Positions 7,659 through 15,068 of a stretch of DNA of 26,409 nt are shown piece by piece (the stretch's first letter is position 1; every line of letters begins with the position of its first letter). The translations under genes were made by a program, and so were the position numbers. Source of the stretch: an uncultured Acetatifactor sp. Lineage in GTDB: Bacteria > Bacillota > Clostridia > Lachnospirales > Lachnospiraceae. The notes below the pieces were generated by a model. It was given only the letters and a program-made list of their open reading frames with translations. It was not told the DNA's origin and did not search any database. The stretch spans positions 1-26,409 of the forward strand of contig CAJTSE010000025.1 in the NCBI GenBank assembly GCA_910578815.1, read 5' to 3'.

Positions 7659-9205
7659 AATCCCCAGAACTCCGCCGACGGCCTGTAAAATGAGGCCTCA
7701 AGCAAATGCTCCGCGCCAATCCCTTCCGCGCCTTCCAGATCCGCTATGGTCCGCGCCACCTTTAAGATTCTGTGATAGGCCCTGGCACTGAGCCGTAAAG
7801 AATGATAAAGCCGTTCCATCAGCTCCTGCTCTTCTCCGCCAAGAGGACAATACCTCTCAATATTTGTTCCCTCAATATCCGCATTAAACCGGCATTTCGT
7901 TCCTGCAAACCGCTCCTTCTGCCGTTCTCTGGCCTTCTCCACCCTGTCCCTGATCTTGCTGCTGGATTCGGCCCTCCGCCCCTTCTTAAGCCCGGCAATA
8001 TCCACCGGCTGCAGCTCAACACACAAATCAATCCGATCCAATATCGGCCCCGACACTTTCCCCATATACCGCCTGATCTGCGGGTCCGTACAGCGACAGC
8101 GTTCTCTGTCGGGATAAAAACCGCAGGGACAGGGATTCATAGCGCACACCAGCATGAAATCGCTGGGATAGGTTACATTTCCCCCTGCTCTGCATATCTG
8201 TATCTTATGTTCCTCTAGCGGCTGTCGAAGAGAATCCAGCGCCACCCGCTGAAACTCCGGCAGCTCGTCTAAAAAAAGCACTCCACGATGGGCCAAAGAG
8301 ATCATCCCCGGCCTTGGACTGGCATTTCCGCCCACCAAAGCTGCCATGGAAATAGTATGGTGGGGGCTTTGAAAAGGGCGAGCCCGCATCAGTGCCGTCC
8401 CTTCCTCTAAAAGTCCCGCTACACTGTACACGGAAGTGACCTCCAGGCTCTCTTCCGGTGTCAGACGAGGCATGATGCCGGGAATCCGCTTGGCAATCAT
8501 GGATTTTCCTGCTCCGGGCGGCCCTGCCATCAACAGATTGTGAAATCCTGCCGCTGCGATTTCCGCCGCACGCTTCGCCGTCTCCTGCCCGCTTACCTGG
8601 CTGAAATCCGGTATATTCTCATTATTTTCAAGAGCAAATGTCTCTGACGCATCCTCCTGCTCCGCCGGCAGAAGTCTTTCTCGTTCCTCTTCCCCCTCAG
8701 ATTCCAAAAACTGCAGAAGCTCCCTGATATGTCCTGCTCCCCGGACCCGGATTCCCGGAATAACCGCTCCCTCACTGGCATTTACTGCCGGGACAATGCA
8801 CTGCCTGATTCCCCTTGCCGCCGCTTCCCGCACAATAGGCAGAACGCCTCGCACCTTCTTGATCTCACCGTTCAGCCCAAGCTCTCCCATGAACAAAATA
8901 CCCTCGGCCGCTCCCTGTCTAAAATACCCCATTGCTTCCAGCATTCCCACCGCAATGGGAAGGTCGAAAGCACTGCCATCCTTCCTGATGTCCGCCGGTG
9001 ACAGATTCACAGTAATCCGTTTGGGCGGCAGCGCAAGCCCCACGTTTTTTAATGCCACCGTCACTCGCTCTCTGGATTCCTTTACCTCCCCGCCAAGAGA
9101 CCCCACCATGGAAAACCCAGGCAGCCCTTGGGCAATATCCACCTCCACGGAGACAAGATAGGCAGATACACCCAGCAACGCACCGGAAATAACCGTACAA
9201 TACAT
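7655..9205 (-). CDS. comM: YifB/ComM family Mg-chelatase-like AAA+ ATPase
   Basis: ComM is a hexameric helicase that promotes branch migration during transformation in Gram-negative bacteria; Firmicutes members are usually called YifB. The 516-aa protein has the N-terminal ChlI-type domain (to about 170), a Walker A motif GPPGAGKS (228-235), a Walker B VLFLDELPEF (309-318), the Cys-rich stretch CAMNPCPCGFYPDRERCRC, and the C-terminal Mg-chelatase domain. The length is typical. The start is well supported by AAAGGAGGT five nt before the ATG. The stop overlaps the next ORF by 4 nt, forming a comM-orf-dprA unit. Its upstream region holds unusual periodic repeats. Confidence 0.95.
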   Translation of the reverse strand: MYCTVISGALLGVSAYLVSVEVDIAQGLPGFSMVGSLGGEVKESRERVTVALKNVGLALPPKRITVNLSPADIRKDGSAFDLPIAVGMLEAMGYFRQGAAEGILFMGELGLNGEIKKVRGVLPIVREAAARGIRQCIVPAVNASEGAVIPGIRVRGAGHIRELLQFLESEGEEERERLLPAEQEDASETFALENNENIPDFSQVSGQETAKRAAEIAAAGFHNLLMAGPPGAGKSMIAKRIPGIMPRLTPEESLEVTSVYSVAGLLEEGTALMRARPFQSPHHTISMAALVGGNASPRPGMISLAHRGVLFLDELPEFQRVALDSLRQPLEEHKIQICRAGGNVTYPSDFMLVCAMNPCPCGFYPDRERCRCTDPQIRRYMGKVSGPILDRIDLCVELQPVDIAGLKKGRRAESSSKIRDRVEKARERQKERFAGTKCRFNADIEGTNIERYCPLGGEEQELMERLYHSLRLSARAYHRILKVARTIADLEGAEGIGAEHLLEASFYRPSAEFWGL

Positions 9206-9242
9206 AAAATACCTCCTTTATTTTGTTATTCGCCTAATGAAA

Positions 9243-9345
9243 TTTTACTGAAATAAAAGTTTTACTGGAATGTACTGATTTAATGAAATAAAATAATTTG
9301 CTGAAATAAGATTTTTTACTGAAATAAGATTTTTCTGATTTATGA
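9243..9345. repeat. Degenerate 16-18-bp periodic repeat upstream of yifB
   Basis: An ACTGAAATAA-like core recurs at about 9247, 9264, 9282, 9300, 9318 and 9334, spaced 17, 18, 18, 18 and 16 nt. The best copies (9247, 9300, 9318) agree at 9 or 10 of 10 positions; the others are degenerate. The tract is very AT-rich and lies 38 to 140 nt before the yifB start codon, where a promoter would be expected. Confidence 0.6.
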
Positions 9346-9362
9346 TGATATAAATTCTTTCG

Positions 9363-9400
9363 AGGGGTGCCGTGGCAAAAAGCCTTGAACCGGCGCCCCT
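9363..9400. other. GC-rich hairpin in the pilT-yifB gap
   Basis: The arms AGGGGTGCCG and CGGCGCCCCT pair at 9 of 10 positions, and an inner GGC/GCC stem (9374-9376 / 9382-9384) continues the fold. No U-run follows on either strand, so this may be a terminator or read-through control after pilT or part of the yifB leader. I matched it to no riboswitch class I know. Confidence 0.5.
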
Positions 9401-9484
9401 AAAATCCGAATCTTGCTGATAATTTGCGATAATTCAATTCTGCCCGCCGAAACGATACAAACATTCTGCCCGTGATAAATACTG

Positions 9485-10564
9485 TTACTGCAGTTTACGT
9501 GCCGATCCTGCCGTCAGCCTCAGCTTCATAGCCTCCTGGTCCTGTGCATACCAAAAAGCATTTTCCTTGTCAATTTTTCCCTGGACGTAAAGGCTGCCGA
9601 TGGCCTCATCCATGGTAACCATCCCCTGTCTCCTTCCCGTCTGCATAACGCCGGGAATCTGGTTTGACTTTCCTTCGCGAATCAGATTGCGCACCGTTGG
9701 ATTTGCATATACTACCTCAAAGGCTGCTGCCTTCCCCTGGCCTTCCGTTCCGGGAATTAACTGTTGAAAAACCACCGCCTCAAGCACCTTCGCCAACCGA
9801 ATGCGAAACTGCTGCTGATAATACGGCGGGAAAACATTCACGATTTGATCAATGGCTGCTGCCGTTCCCATGGTATTTAAAGATGACAGCACCAGGCATC
9901 CCGTCTCTGCCGCATCAATTGCTCTGACTATGGTATCAGGGTCCCGCATCTCTCCCAGCAGAATCACATCCGGATCCTCTCTGACCGCTGCATTGATGGC
10001 ATCCTCATAGGTATCACAATCAATGCCGATTTCCCGCTGGTTTACTATGGACATTTTATGAGAATGCAGATATTCAATCGGATCCTCCAGGGTTACGATG
10101 TGAAGACCCCTGTTGGTATTGATCTTATCAATAATGGCCGCGAGTGTAGTGGATTTCCCGCTTCCTGCAGCTCCCGTAACCAGAATCAGACCCCTCTTTT
10201 TCCTGTATAGTTCCATCACAGGCTCCGGTATTCCCAATTTTTCCGGTTCAGAAATCCCTGCATCCAAAAGCCGGATCGCCATTGCAACGCTGCCTTTCTG
10301 TTTAAAGGCACTGACCCGAAACCGCCCGCAATCCGGAACGGAAAAGGAAAAATTGTATTCTCCCTTTCCTTCGAACCTTTCCTGCTGTGCAGTCGGCATA
10401 ATCCCCAGCAATATGTCCAGTGTATCCGCCTGCTGCAGCCTGGAACAATTCATTGTGACCAGCTTTCCGTTTACTCTCATCCGGGGCGGGGTCCCTGCAG
10501 TTAAATGTACATCACTTGCGCCTGCTTCTCTGGCCTCCCGCAGTATTTCTTCAATAACAGGCAT
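9485..10564 (-). CDS. pilT: PilT-family type IV pilus retraction ATPase with altered His box
   Basis: PilT hexamers at the inner face of the membrane retract type IV pili. The 359-aa protein shows the N-terminal ASDVHLTAG segment, Walker A GAAGSGKST (131-139), Asp box LEDPIEYLH, Walker B VILLGEMRD (200-208) and the C-terminal VRNLIREGK motif typical of PilT, which separates it from PilB. In the His box, where PilT normally reads TGHLV...LHT, this protein reads TGCLVLSSLNT: His is Cys at 223 and Asn at 230. Both family histidines are therefore missing while Walker A and B are intact. It lies 18 nt after the HD-domain gene, so it is probably cotranscribed from the promoter at 11726-11754. Reduced or altered ATPase activity is possible but not shown. 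Confidence 0.9.
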   Translation of the reverse strand: MPVIEEILREAREAGASDVHLTAGTPPRMRVNGKLVTMNCSRLQQADTLDILLGIMPTAQQERFEGKGEYNFSFSVPDCGRFRVSAFKQKGSVAMAIRLLDAGISEPEKLGIPEPVMELYRKKRGLILVTGAAGSGKSTTLAAIIDKINTNRGLHIVTLEDPIEYLHSHKMSIVNQREIGIDCDTYEDAINAAVREDPDVILLGEMRDPDTIVRAIDAAETGCLVLSSLNTMGTAAAIDQIVNVFPPYYQQQFRIRLAKVLEAVVFQQLIPGTEGQGKAAAFEVVYANPTVRNLIREGKSNQIPGVMQTGRRQGMVTMDEAIGSLYVQGKIDKENAFWYAQDQEAMKLRLTAGSARKLQ

Positions 10565-10582
10565 CTCTCTATCCGTCCTTCT

Positions 10583-11674
10583 TCAAAGCTTAATATTATC
10601 CACAAGTTCCCTGCGCATAACGTGCCTGTTGTCCATGGTCTTCATAATGTCAACAACATAAAGATCCTTATAGCCTTTCAGTGACAAATCTACAATACAG
10701 TTATCTCCGAAGGTAAGCACGGTGGGACGCAGAATATCCGCCGGATTTTCCGACAGCACCAGGGCCTTATCCCCTGTATTCAACTCCACGCTGACACCGG
10801 GAAATAAAATATTGATAGACTGGATCAGTGCATCTACCACCGTCTCATCATAAATCTCCGGATGCTCCCGAAATTCCTGTATTGCCTTGACCTCAGACTG
10901 GGATTTCCCCTGAAGATCCATAGCCGTCATTTCGTCATATTTATTAGCCACAATCAGAATTTTCGCTGCGACTGGCGTCTTTGGCTCCAATGCCTGTTTA
11001 CCGTTTTCCGCATCCGTCCCGATTTTCACTGCCTGGGTACAGACTCTTCTTAAATTCTTTCCTCCGGAAACAGCCTCCTCCAGGATTTCCATTCCTGCCA
11101 GCTGGTCCTGATAAATTTTCAGCCTGACCGCCTCGGTATCCTCCCTGGCAAAAAGAATCTCATTCGGCGTCTTCAACTTTCCGATGTCATGGACAATGGC
11201 TGACTGTACCGTCAGCAGCTGCTCGTCCACCCGCACATTCATGACATGCGTAATCATGGCACAAAGCATGGCCGTATTCAGGCAGTGTCTGCACACATAG
11301 TCCTCCTTACTGCGCAGATTCTGATAAAAATTGACTTTTCCCTCCAGATGTCCGTAATTCTTTATGATCGTGCCGGCAAGAGTTTGCAGACGAGTGGATT
11401 TTTTTGTTGAAATCATCTGTTCCAGCTCGTCCAATATGGAATAAACCGTAGCGATCTGAAAGCGCTCGAATTCCAGATCTTCCTCGGAAATCGGCGGAAG
11501 CGGCTCTGCAGGCTCAAGTATGTACACTCCCAACAGGCCAAAATTTTTCACGCTTTCAATGGACTGGGTGTTTAAACGCGAGTCGCGCTCATACAAAAGC
11601 ACTCCCTTTTTATTGTAGATAGGACGCGCCAGGCGCATTCCCGCTTTTAATTCGGCGGTCTCGACAAACTTCAT
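10583..11674 (-). CDS. Degenerate HD-GYP-like domain protein
   Basis: HD-GYP proteins usually hydrolyse cyclic di-GMP, which controls pili. In this 363-aa protein an N-terminal segment (KAGMRLARPIYNKKG) like those preceding HD-GYP domains is followed by an HD-type region with H130, the pair H162-D163 in IVHDIGKLKTPNEIL, and ANKYDEMTA (243-251). The downstream metal ligands are not recognisable: the usual Hp..G reads DQ..G, and there is no HHE or GYP loop. The protein is thus probably catalytically weak or inactive and may sense or scaffold. The start was moved to the ATG at 11674 because GGAGG lies 6 nt before it, whereas the upstream reading frame lies within the promoter region. It sits directly upstream of pilT in one operon. 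Confidence 0.8.
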   Translation of the reverse strand: MKFVETAELKAGMRLARPIYNKKGVLLYERDSRLNTQSIESVKNFGLLGVYILEPAEPLPPISEEDLEFERFQIATVYSILDELEQMISTKKSTRLQTLAGTIIKNYGHLEGKVNFYQNLRSKEDYVCRHCLNTAMLCAMITHVMNVRVDEQLLTVQSAIVHDIGKLKTPNEILFAREDTEAVRLKIYQDQLAGMEILEEAVSGGKNLRRVCTQAVKIGTDAENGKQALEPKTPVAAKILIVANKYDEMTAMDLQGKSQSEVKAIQEFREHPEIYDETVVDALIQSINILFPGVSVELNTGDKALVLSENPADILRPTVLTFGDNCIVDLSLKGYKDLYVVDIMKTMDNRHVMRRELVDNIKL

Positions 11675-11725
11675 TTGTGGCCTCCATGCTGTGACTATTT
11701 TTCTAAAGCGACGTTCACCTCTTTT

Positions 11726-11754
11726 ATTATATACACTATTGCTGTAATTGACAA
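11726..11754 (-). promoter_or_regulatory. Strong sigma-A promoter of the HD-pilT operon
   Basis: TTGTCA (11749-11754) and a perfect TATAAT (11726-11731) are separated by 17 nt on the minus strand. The start would be near 11718, giving a leader of about 44 nt before the ATG at 11674. Confidence 0.8.
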
Positions 11755-11829
11755 ATAGAAATTTATTTTTCTTATGTAAATTTACGAAAAAATCAATAAA
11801 GGCTTGATCAGCAAACAATGAATTGATTA

Positions 11830-11859
11830 TTGATTATTCATGCGGCTTTTTACTATACT
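11830..11859 (+). promoter_or_regulatory. Promoter of the HTH regulator
   Basis: TTGATT (11830-11835) and TATACT (11854-11859) are 18 nt apart. The palindrome CACCGGTG (11867-11874) lies at the expected start of transcription and could be an operator, for example for autoregulation; that part is inference. Confidence 0.5.
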
Positions 11860-11898
11860 GTATGCACACCGGTGAACTGAAAATTGGAGGAACACAGT

Positions 11899-13024
11899 AT
11901 GCAAATCAAACTTGGTGAAAAAATCAAAGAACTTCGTCAGCTCGACAGAAGAAAGCAGGAAGATCTTGCTGCTACTTTGGGTGTTACCAATCAGGCTGTC
12001 TCCCGTTGGGAAGCAAACGGTGGATACCCCGATATAGAATTGCTTCCGACAATCGCAAATTGCTTTCATGTCAAGATAGACGATCTTTTCGGATATGATA
12101 ACAACAGGCAGATAAAATTGCAGTCCTATATAGAGCAGGCAGACCGAATATTCAAACATGGAGACAATATACCCCTCGTTGAGTTTCTTCGAAATGCAAT
12201 TTCAGAGTTTCCATCAGAATGGCAGCTTCAGTACCGTCTTGCAAACGCCTTAGTATCAGCAGGACATCAAAAAAGCGAGCCGCATACAATCGTTGTCAAA
12301 GGATGCGGCAGTTTTCAGTATAATACGGAACAATAATGCTCAAAACGAATACTGGAAAGAAGCCGCCGCTTTATTTCAGGATGTTTTAAAAAAGGAAATG
12401 GATGATGATAGCCGCACTTCGGCAATATCCGCTCTCATGTGGCTTTATTCATGGATGGGCGATCAGGAAAATGCGGAAAGGACAGCACTTTCTCAATCGC
12501 CCGTCCGCATCAGCAGAGAGGTACTTCTTGCAGATACGACAATAGACGAAAAATCTGAAAGATACCGCGGAGAGGCAATTCTTGGCCTGATGCACGAGCT
12601 ATACAAGGTGCTCAGAACCTCTGTTATGATAAAGCATTCCCTCTCGCATTCACAGGCAGGCCTTGATGCGTTGCTTGCCGTCGCACGAATATATGAAAGT
12701 ATATTTAACGATGGAAACTATGGGATTTTCCACAATGATATGTGTATGCTTTATTTGCACTGCTCTTCCATAGCCGTTTATCTGAATGATTCCGAACTTG
12801 CTTTCAATTATTACGAAACAGCACTGGATCATTTCCTAAAATTTAAGCAGGTACCGCGAAACTCTAAGCTGACGGCACCATTAGTCAGTGAAGCAAAGAA
12901 TTACAGTCCCAGTATCGTCCTGCTGGACCGTGAATGGTTTGAAGAGCATATGCAGTCTTTCCCCGCGGAATGTGTGGAGGCAATCAAAAACAATCCCAAG
13001 TATGCTTCCATTTTTGCTCAATAA
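11899..13024 (+). pseudogene. XRE-family HTH regulator split by a single frameshift
   Basis: The first part (11899-12336) starts at an ATG seven nt after GGAGG. It encodes an XRE helix-turn-helix (KIKELRQLDRRKQEDLAATLGVTNQAVSRWE, positions about 8-38, with PDIELLPTIANCFHVKIDDLF following), then runs to TAA at 12334. The second part, one frame over, continues as NAQNEYWKEAAALFQDVLKK and on to 13024, with a helical, TPR-like character. Skipping base 12331 joins them as ..QYNTE-NNAQNEYW.. into about 374 aa, close to the size I recall for this Firmicutes family. A single indel, sequencing error or (less likely) programmed shift explains it. The gene is AT-richer than its neighbours and points the other way, which suggests acquisition. 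The DNA-binding half alone could still be made. Confidence 0.8.
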
Positions 13025-13047
13025 TTGCGCGGCTTCCAACATGGCGA

Positions 13048-13102
13048 AAATAAGATGAAACCAGTTCACCTCCCTTGCATTTGAACTGGTTTCATCTTAT
13101 TT
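13048..13102. terminator. Perfect 21-bp inverted repeat between convergent genes
   Basis: Arms 13048-13068 and 13082-13102 are exactly complementary around a 13-nt loop; the centre of the left arm reads GATGAAACCAGTTCA. It lies 23 nt after the HTH gene and 42 nt after the sigK stop on the other strand, with A-rich and T-rich outer ends. It can act as a bidirectional terminator. The stem is longer than most. Confidence 0.75.
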
Positions 13103-13144
13103 ACCGGTACTCTCTTTTACCGTTACTCTCTGTTTTTCTGACGC

Positions 13145-13780
13145 CTACCCCTGCTCAAACCTCTCCCGCAGTTTCGAAAGTGCTTTCTTTTCGATCCGGC
13201 TCACATAGCTGCGAGAAATTCCCAGTATGGCTCCAACCTGATTCTGGGTGGCTTCAGGCTTTCCGCTTAATCCGTAGCGCATCAGCAAAATCTGACGCTC
13301 CCTTGATGTCAGGCATTCATCCATTAACAAAAAAAGCCTCCTGATGTTCCCTGCCAGCTCCATACTGTCCAGTGGATCCGGCTGCTGCTGTTCGATCACA
13401 TCCATCAGGTGTATCTCATTCCCCTCTTTGTCCTGTCCAATCGGTTCATAAAGCGAAACCTCCCTGGAGGTTTTCCGTTTCCCCCGCAGCAGCATCAGCA
13501 GTTCGTTGTCAATACACCGGCAGGCATAGGTTGCCAGCCTTCCCTTTCGGTCGTCAAAGCTGTCCACTGCCTTAATCAGTCCGATACATCCGATGGAAAT
13601 CAGCTCTTCCATGTCCTCCCCTGAATTCTGATACTTCTTGGCAATATGGGCAACCAATCTCAGGTTTCGTTCTATTAAAATATCCTTCGCCTGCTTCGCC
13701 TGTTCCGCAGACCCCTCCCTCAGCAGGCGGATATATTCCGCTTCTTCTCCCTGGGTAAGTGGTTTTTGAAAGGTTTTCAA
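13145..13780 (-). CDS. sigK: RNA polymerase sigma factor, SigK-like
   Basis: Sigma-K drives late mother-cell gene expression during sporulation. The 211-aa protein shows region 2 (ERNLRLVAHIAKKYQNSGEDMEELISIGCIGLIKAVDSF, about 37-75), the segment VSLYEPIGQDKEGNEI that is characteristic of SigK, and the region 4 helix-turn-helix ILGISRSYVSRIEKKAL near the C-terminus. Bacillus subtilis pro-SigK carries about 20 extra N-terminal residues removed by a protease. Here the product starts directly at MKTFQKPLTQGEE, so no pro-sequence is visible, as in Clostridioides difficile. The gene is uninterrupted, so there is no skin element. The TTG start is favoured by AGGGGG five nt upstream; no in-frame ATG lies upstream before a stop. 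SigE is a less likely alternative. Confidence 0.85.
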   Translation of the reverse strand: MKTFQKPLTQGEEAEYIRLLREGSAEQAKQAKDILIERNLRLVAHIAKKYQNSGEDMEELISIGCIGLIKAVDSFDDRKGRLATYACRCIDNELLMLLRGKRKTSREVSLYEPIGQDKEGNEIHLMDVIEQQQPDPLDSMELAGNIRRLFLLMDECLTSRERQILLMRYGLSGKPEATQNQVGAILGISRSYVSRIEKKALSKLRERFEQG

Positions 13781-13892
13781 AACAGCCCCCTGCGGATTAC
13801 TCTTAACAATAGTCTATGTGCCAGATTTATCCGTCGTGCCTATCCAAGTGCAGGAAGGCAGATATTACAGGCTGTTTAATTATCTCAACGCC

Positions 13893-15068
13893 TTAAAACA
13901 GGAATTGTGCCATCACGTAATTTGCCAGATCCAGCCCCTTTTCCGTCAGGGCCAGACGCCGGTCCGAAGAATCGCCGGACAGGTCTTCCGTCCATCTTAA
14001 AAGCCCGTCTCCGATATTTTTTTTGATTACCTCCCCGTAAACATGCTCCGGCTCCTTCCCAAAACAGGCCGCAAACTCCGCTGCGGAAACTCCCGCCGTC
14101 ATGCGGAGCCCCAGAAACATAAATTCCTCCATCTGTTCGCTGACGCTTAAAACCTGCCTGTCGCACTGACAGCCTGTGGGGTTTACCAGATACACCCTCA
14201 GATCCTCCCCGTTTTTAAAACGGACATTGCCGATCAGAGAAGCGGCCCCGATTCCAAAACCTGCATACTCCCGTCTGCGCCAGTAGCCGCAGTTATGCCG
14301 GCATTCATAGCCCAGCTTTGCATAATTCGAAATCTCATAGCGGACATAACCTGCATGTTCCAAAACCCGCCTGGTGGCTTCATACATCTCCCGTTCCGTA
14401 TCCTCGTCCGGCAGGACCAACTCCCCTCTCCCGGCCTGCTCCCAAAGGGCCGTTCCTTCCTCCAGAATCAGGCTGTAGGCCGAAATATGCTCCGGCGGCG
14501 GTTCCAATGCCAGCACCTTCCCCAGCGTATCCAGATAACCCTCCAGAGTCTGTCCTGGCAGGGCGCTCATAATATCCACATTCACATTGGAAAAGCCGCA
14601 CTTTCTGGCAGTGTAATATGCCCCCAGGAACTGCCCGTAGGTATGTACTCTGCCCAGCACCGCCAATTCCCCGTTATCCGCGGACTGCAGCCCGATGCTG
14701 AGACGGTTGATCCCCGCCTGACGATAACAGTGCAGCGCTCTTTCATCCACCGTGCCCGGATTGACCTCGATGGTAATTTCCGCGTCCTCCGCCAGCCGAT
14801 AGTGCTCCCTCACGACCGCCATCAGCTCCGCCAGAAATTCCGGCATCACCATGGAAGGCGTACCGCCGCCCACAAAAACGGAAACTACGCGGTAATCCCG
14901 ATAATCTCCCGCCCGCATTACCGTCTCCCGCATCAGACAGTCCAGATAGCGGGCCGTGGTTTTCCCGCCTGCCGGCAGGGAATCCACGCCAAAAGACAGG
15001 AAATCGCAGTATTTACATTTTTTTATACAAAAGGGAATATGAAAATATAATTCAAGTTCATTTGTCAT
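13893..15068 (-). CDS. hemW: Radical SAM heme chaperone HemW
   Basis: HemW, often misnamed coproporphyrinogen III oxidase, binds heme and a [4Fe-4S] cluster and is thought to insert heme into target proteins. The radical SAM motif is C14xxxC18xxC21 (CIKKCKYCDF). It is followed by FVGGGTPS, the EVNPGT strand, GINRLSIGLQS, NVDIMSALPGQ and the HemW-type C-terminal winged helix ending near ALTEKGLDLANYV. At 391 aa the length is typical. The ATG overlaps the end of lepA by 11 nt and has no clear ribosome site, so translation is probably coupled to lepA. The lepA-hemW pair is common in Firmicutes, where hrcA-grpE-dnaK often follows; here sigK follows instead. Confidence 0.93.
   Translation of the reverse strand: MTNELELYFHIPFCIKKCKYCDFLSFGVDSLPAGGKTTARYLDCLMRETVMRAGDYRDYRVVSVFVGGGTPSMVMPEFLAELMAVVREHYRLAEDAEITIEVNPGTVDERALHCYRQAGINRLSIGLQSADNGELAVLGRVHTYGQFLGAYYTARKCGFSNVNVDIMSALPGQTLEGYLDTLGKVLALEPPPEHISAYSLILEEGTALWEQAGRGELVLPDEDTEREMYEATRRVLEHAGYVRYEISNYAKLGYECRHNCGYWRRREYAGFGIGAASLIGNVRFKNGEDLRVYLVNPTGCQCDRQVLSVSEQMEEFMFLGLRMTAGVSAAEFAACFGKEPEHVYGEVIKKNIGDGLLRWTEDLSGDSSDRRLALTEKGLDLANYVMAQFLF

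Noticed and set aside
9346..9484. Cyclic-di-GMP riboswitch before yifB
   Set aside because: Expected because pilus genes are nearby, but the conserved core motifs of the classes I know are not present; only a plain hairpin and a repeated GGGCAGAAT word are seen.
11675..11818. 48-residue N-terminal extension of the HD-domain protein
   Set aside because: It would be translated through the sigma-A promoter at 11726-11754, and the ATG at 11674 has a proper ribosome site.
12293..13024. Second half of the HTH gene as an independent gene starting at TTG
   Set aside because: There is no ribosome site before that TTG, and the protein joins smoothly to the first half when one base is skipped.
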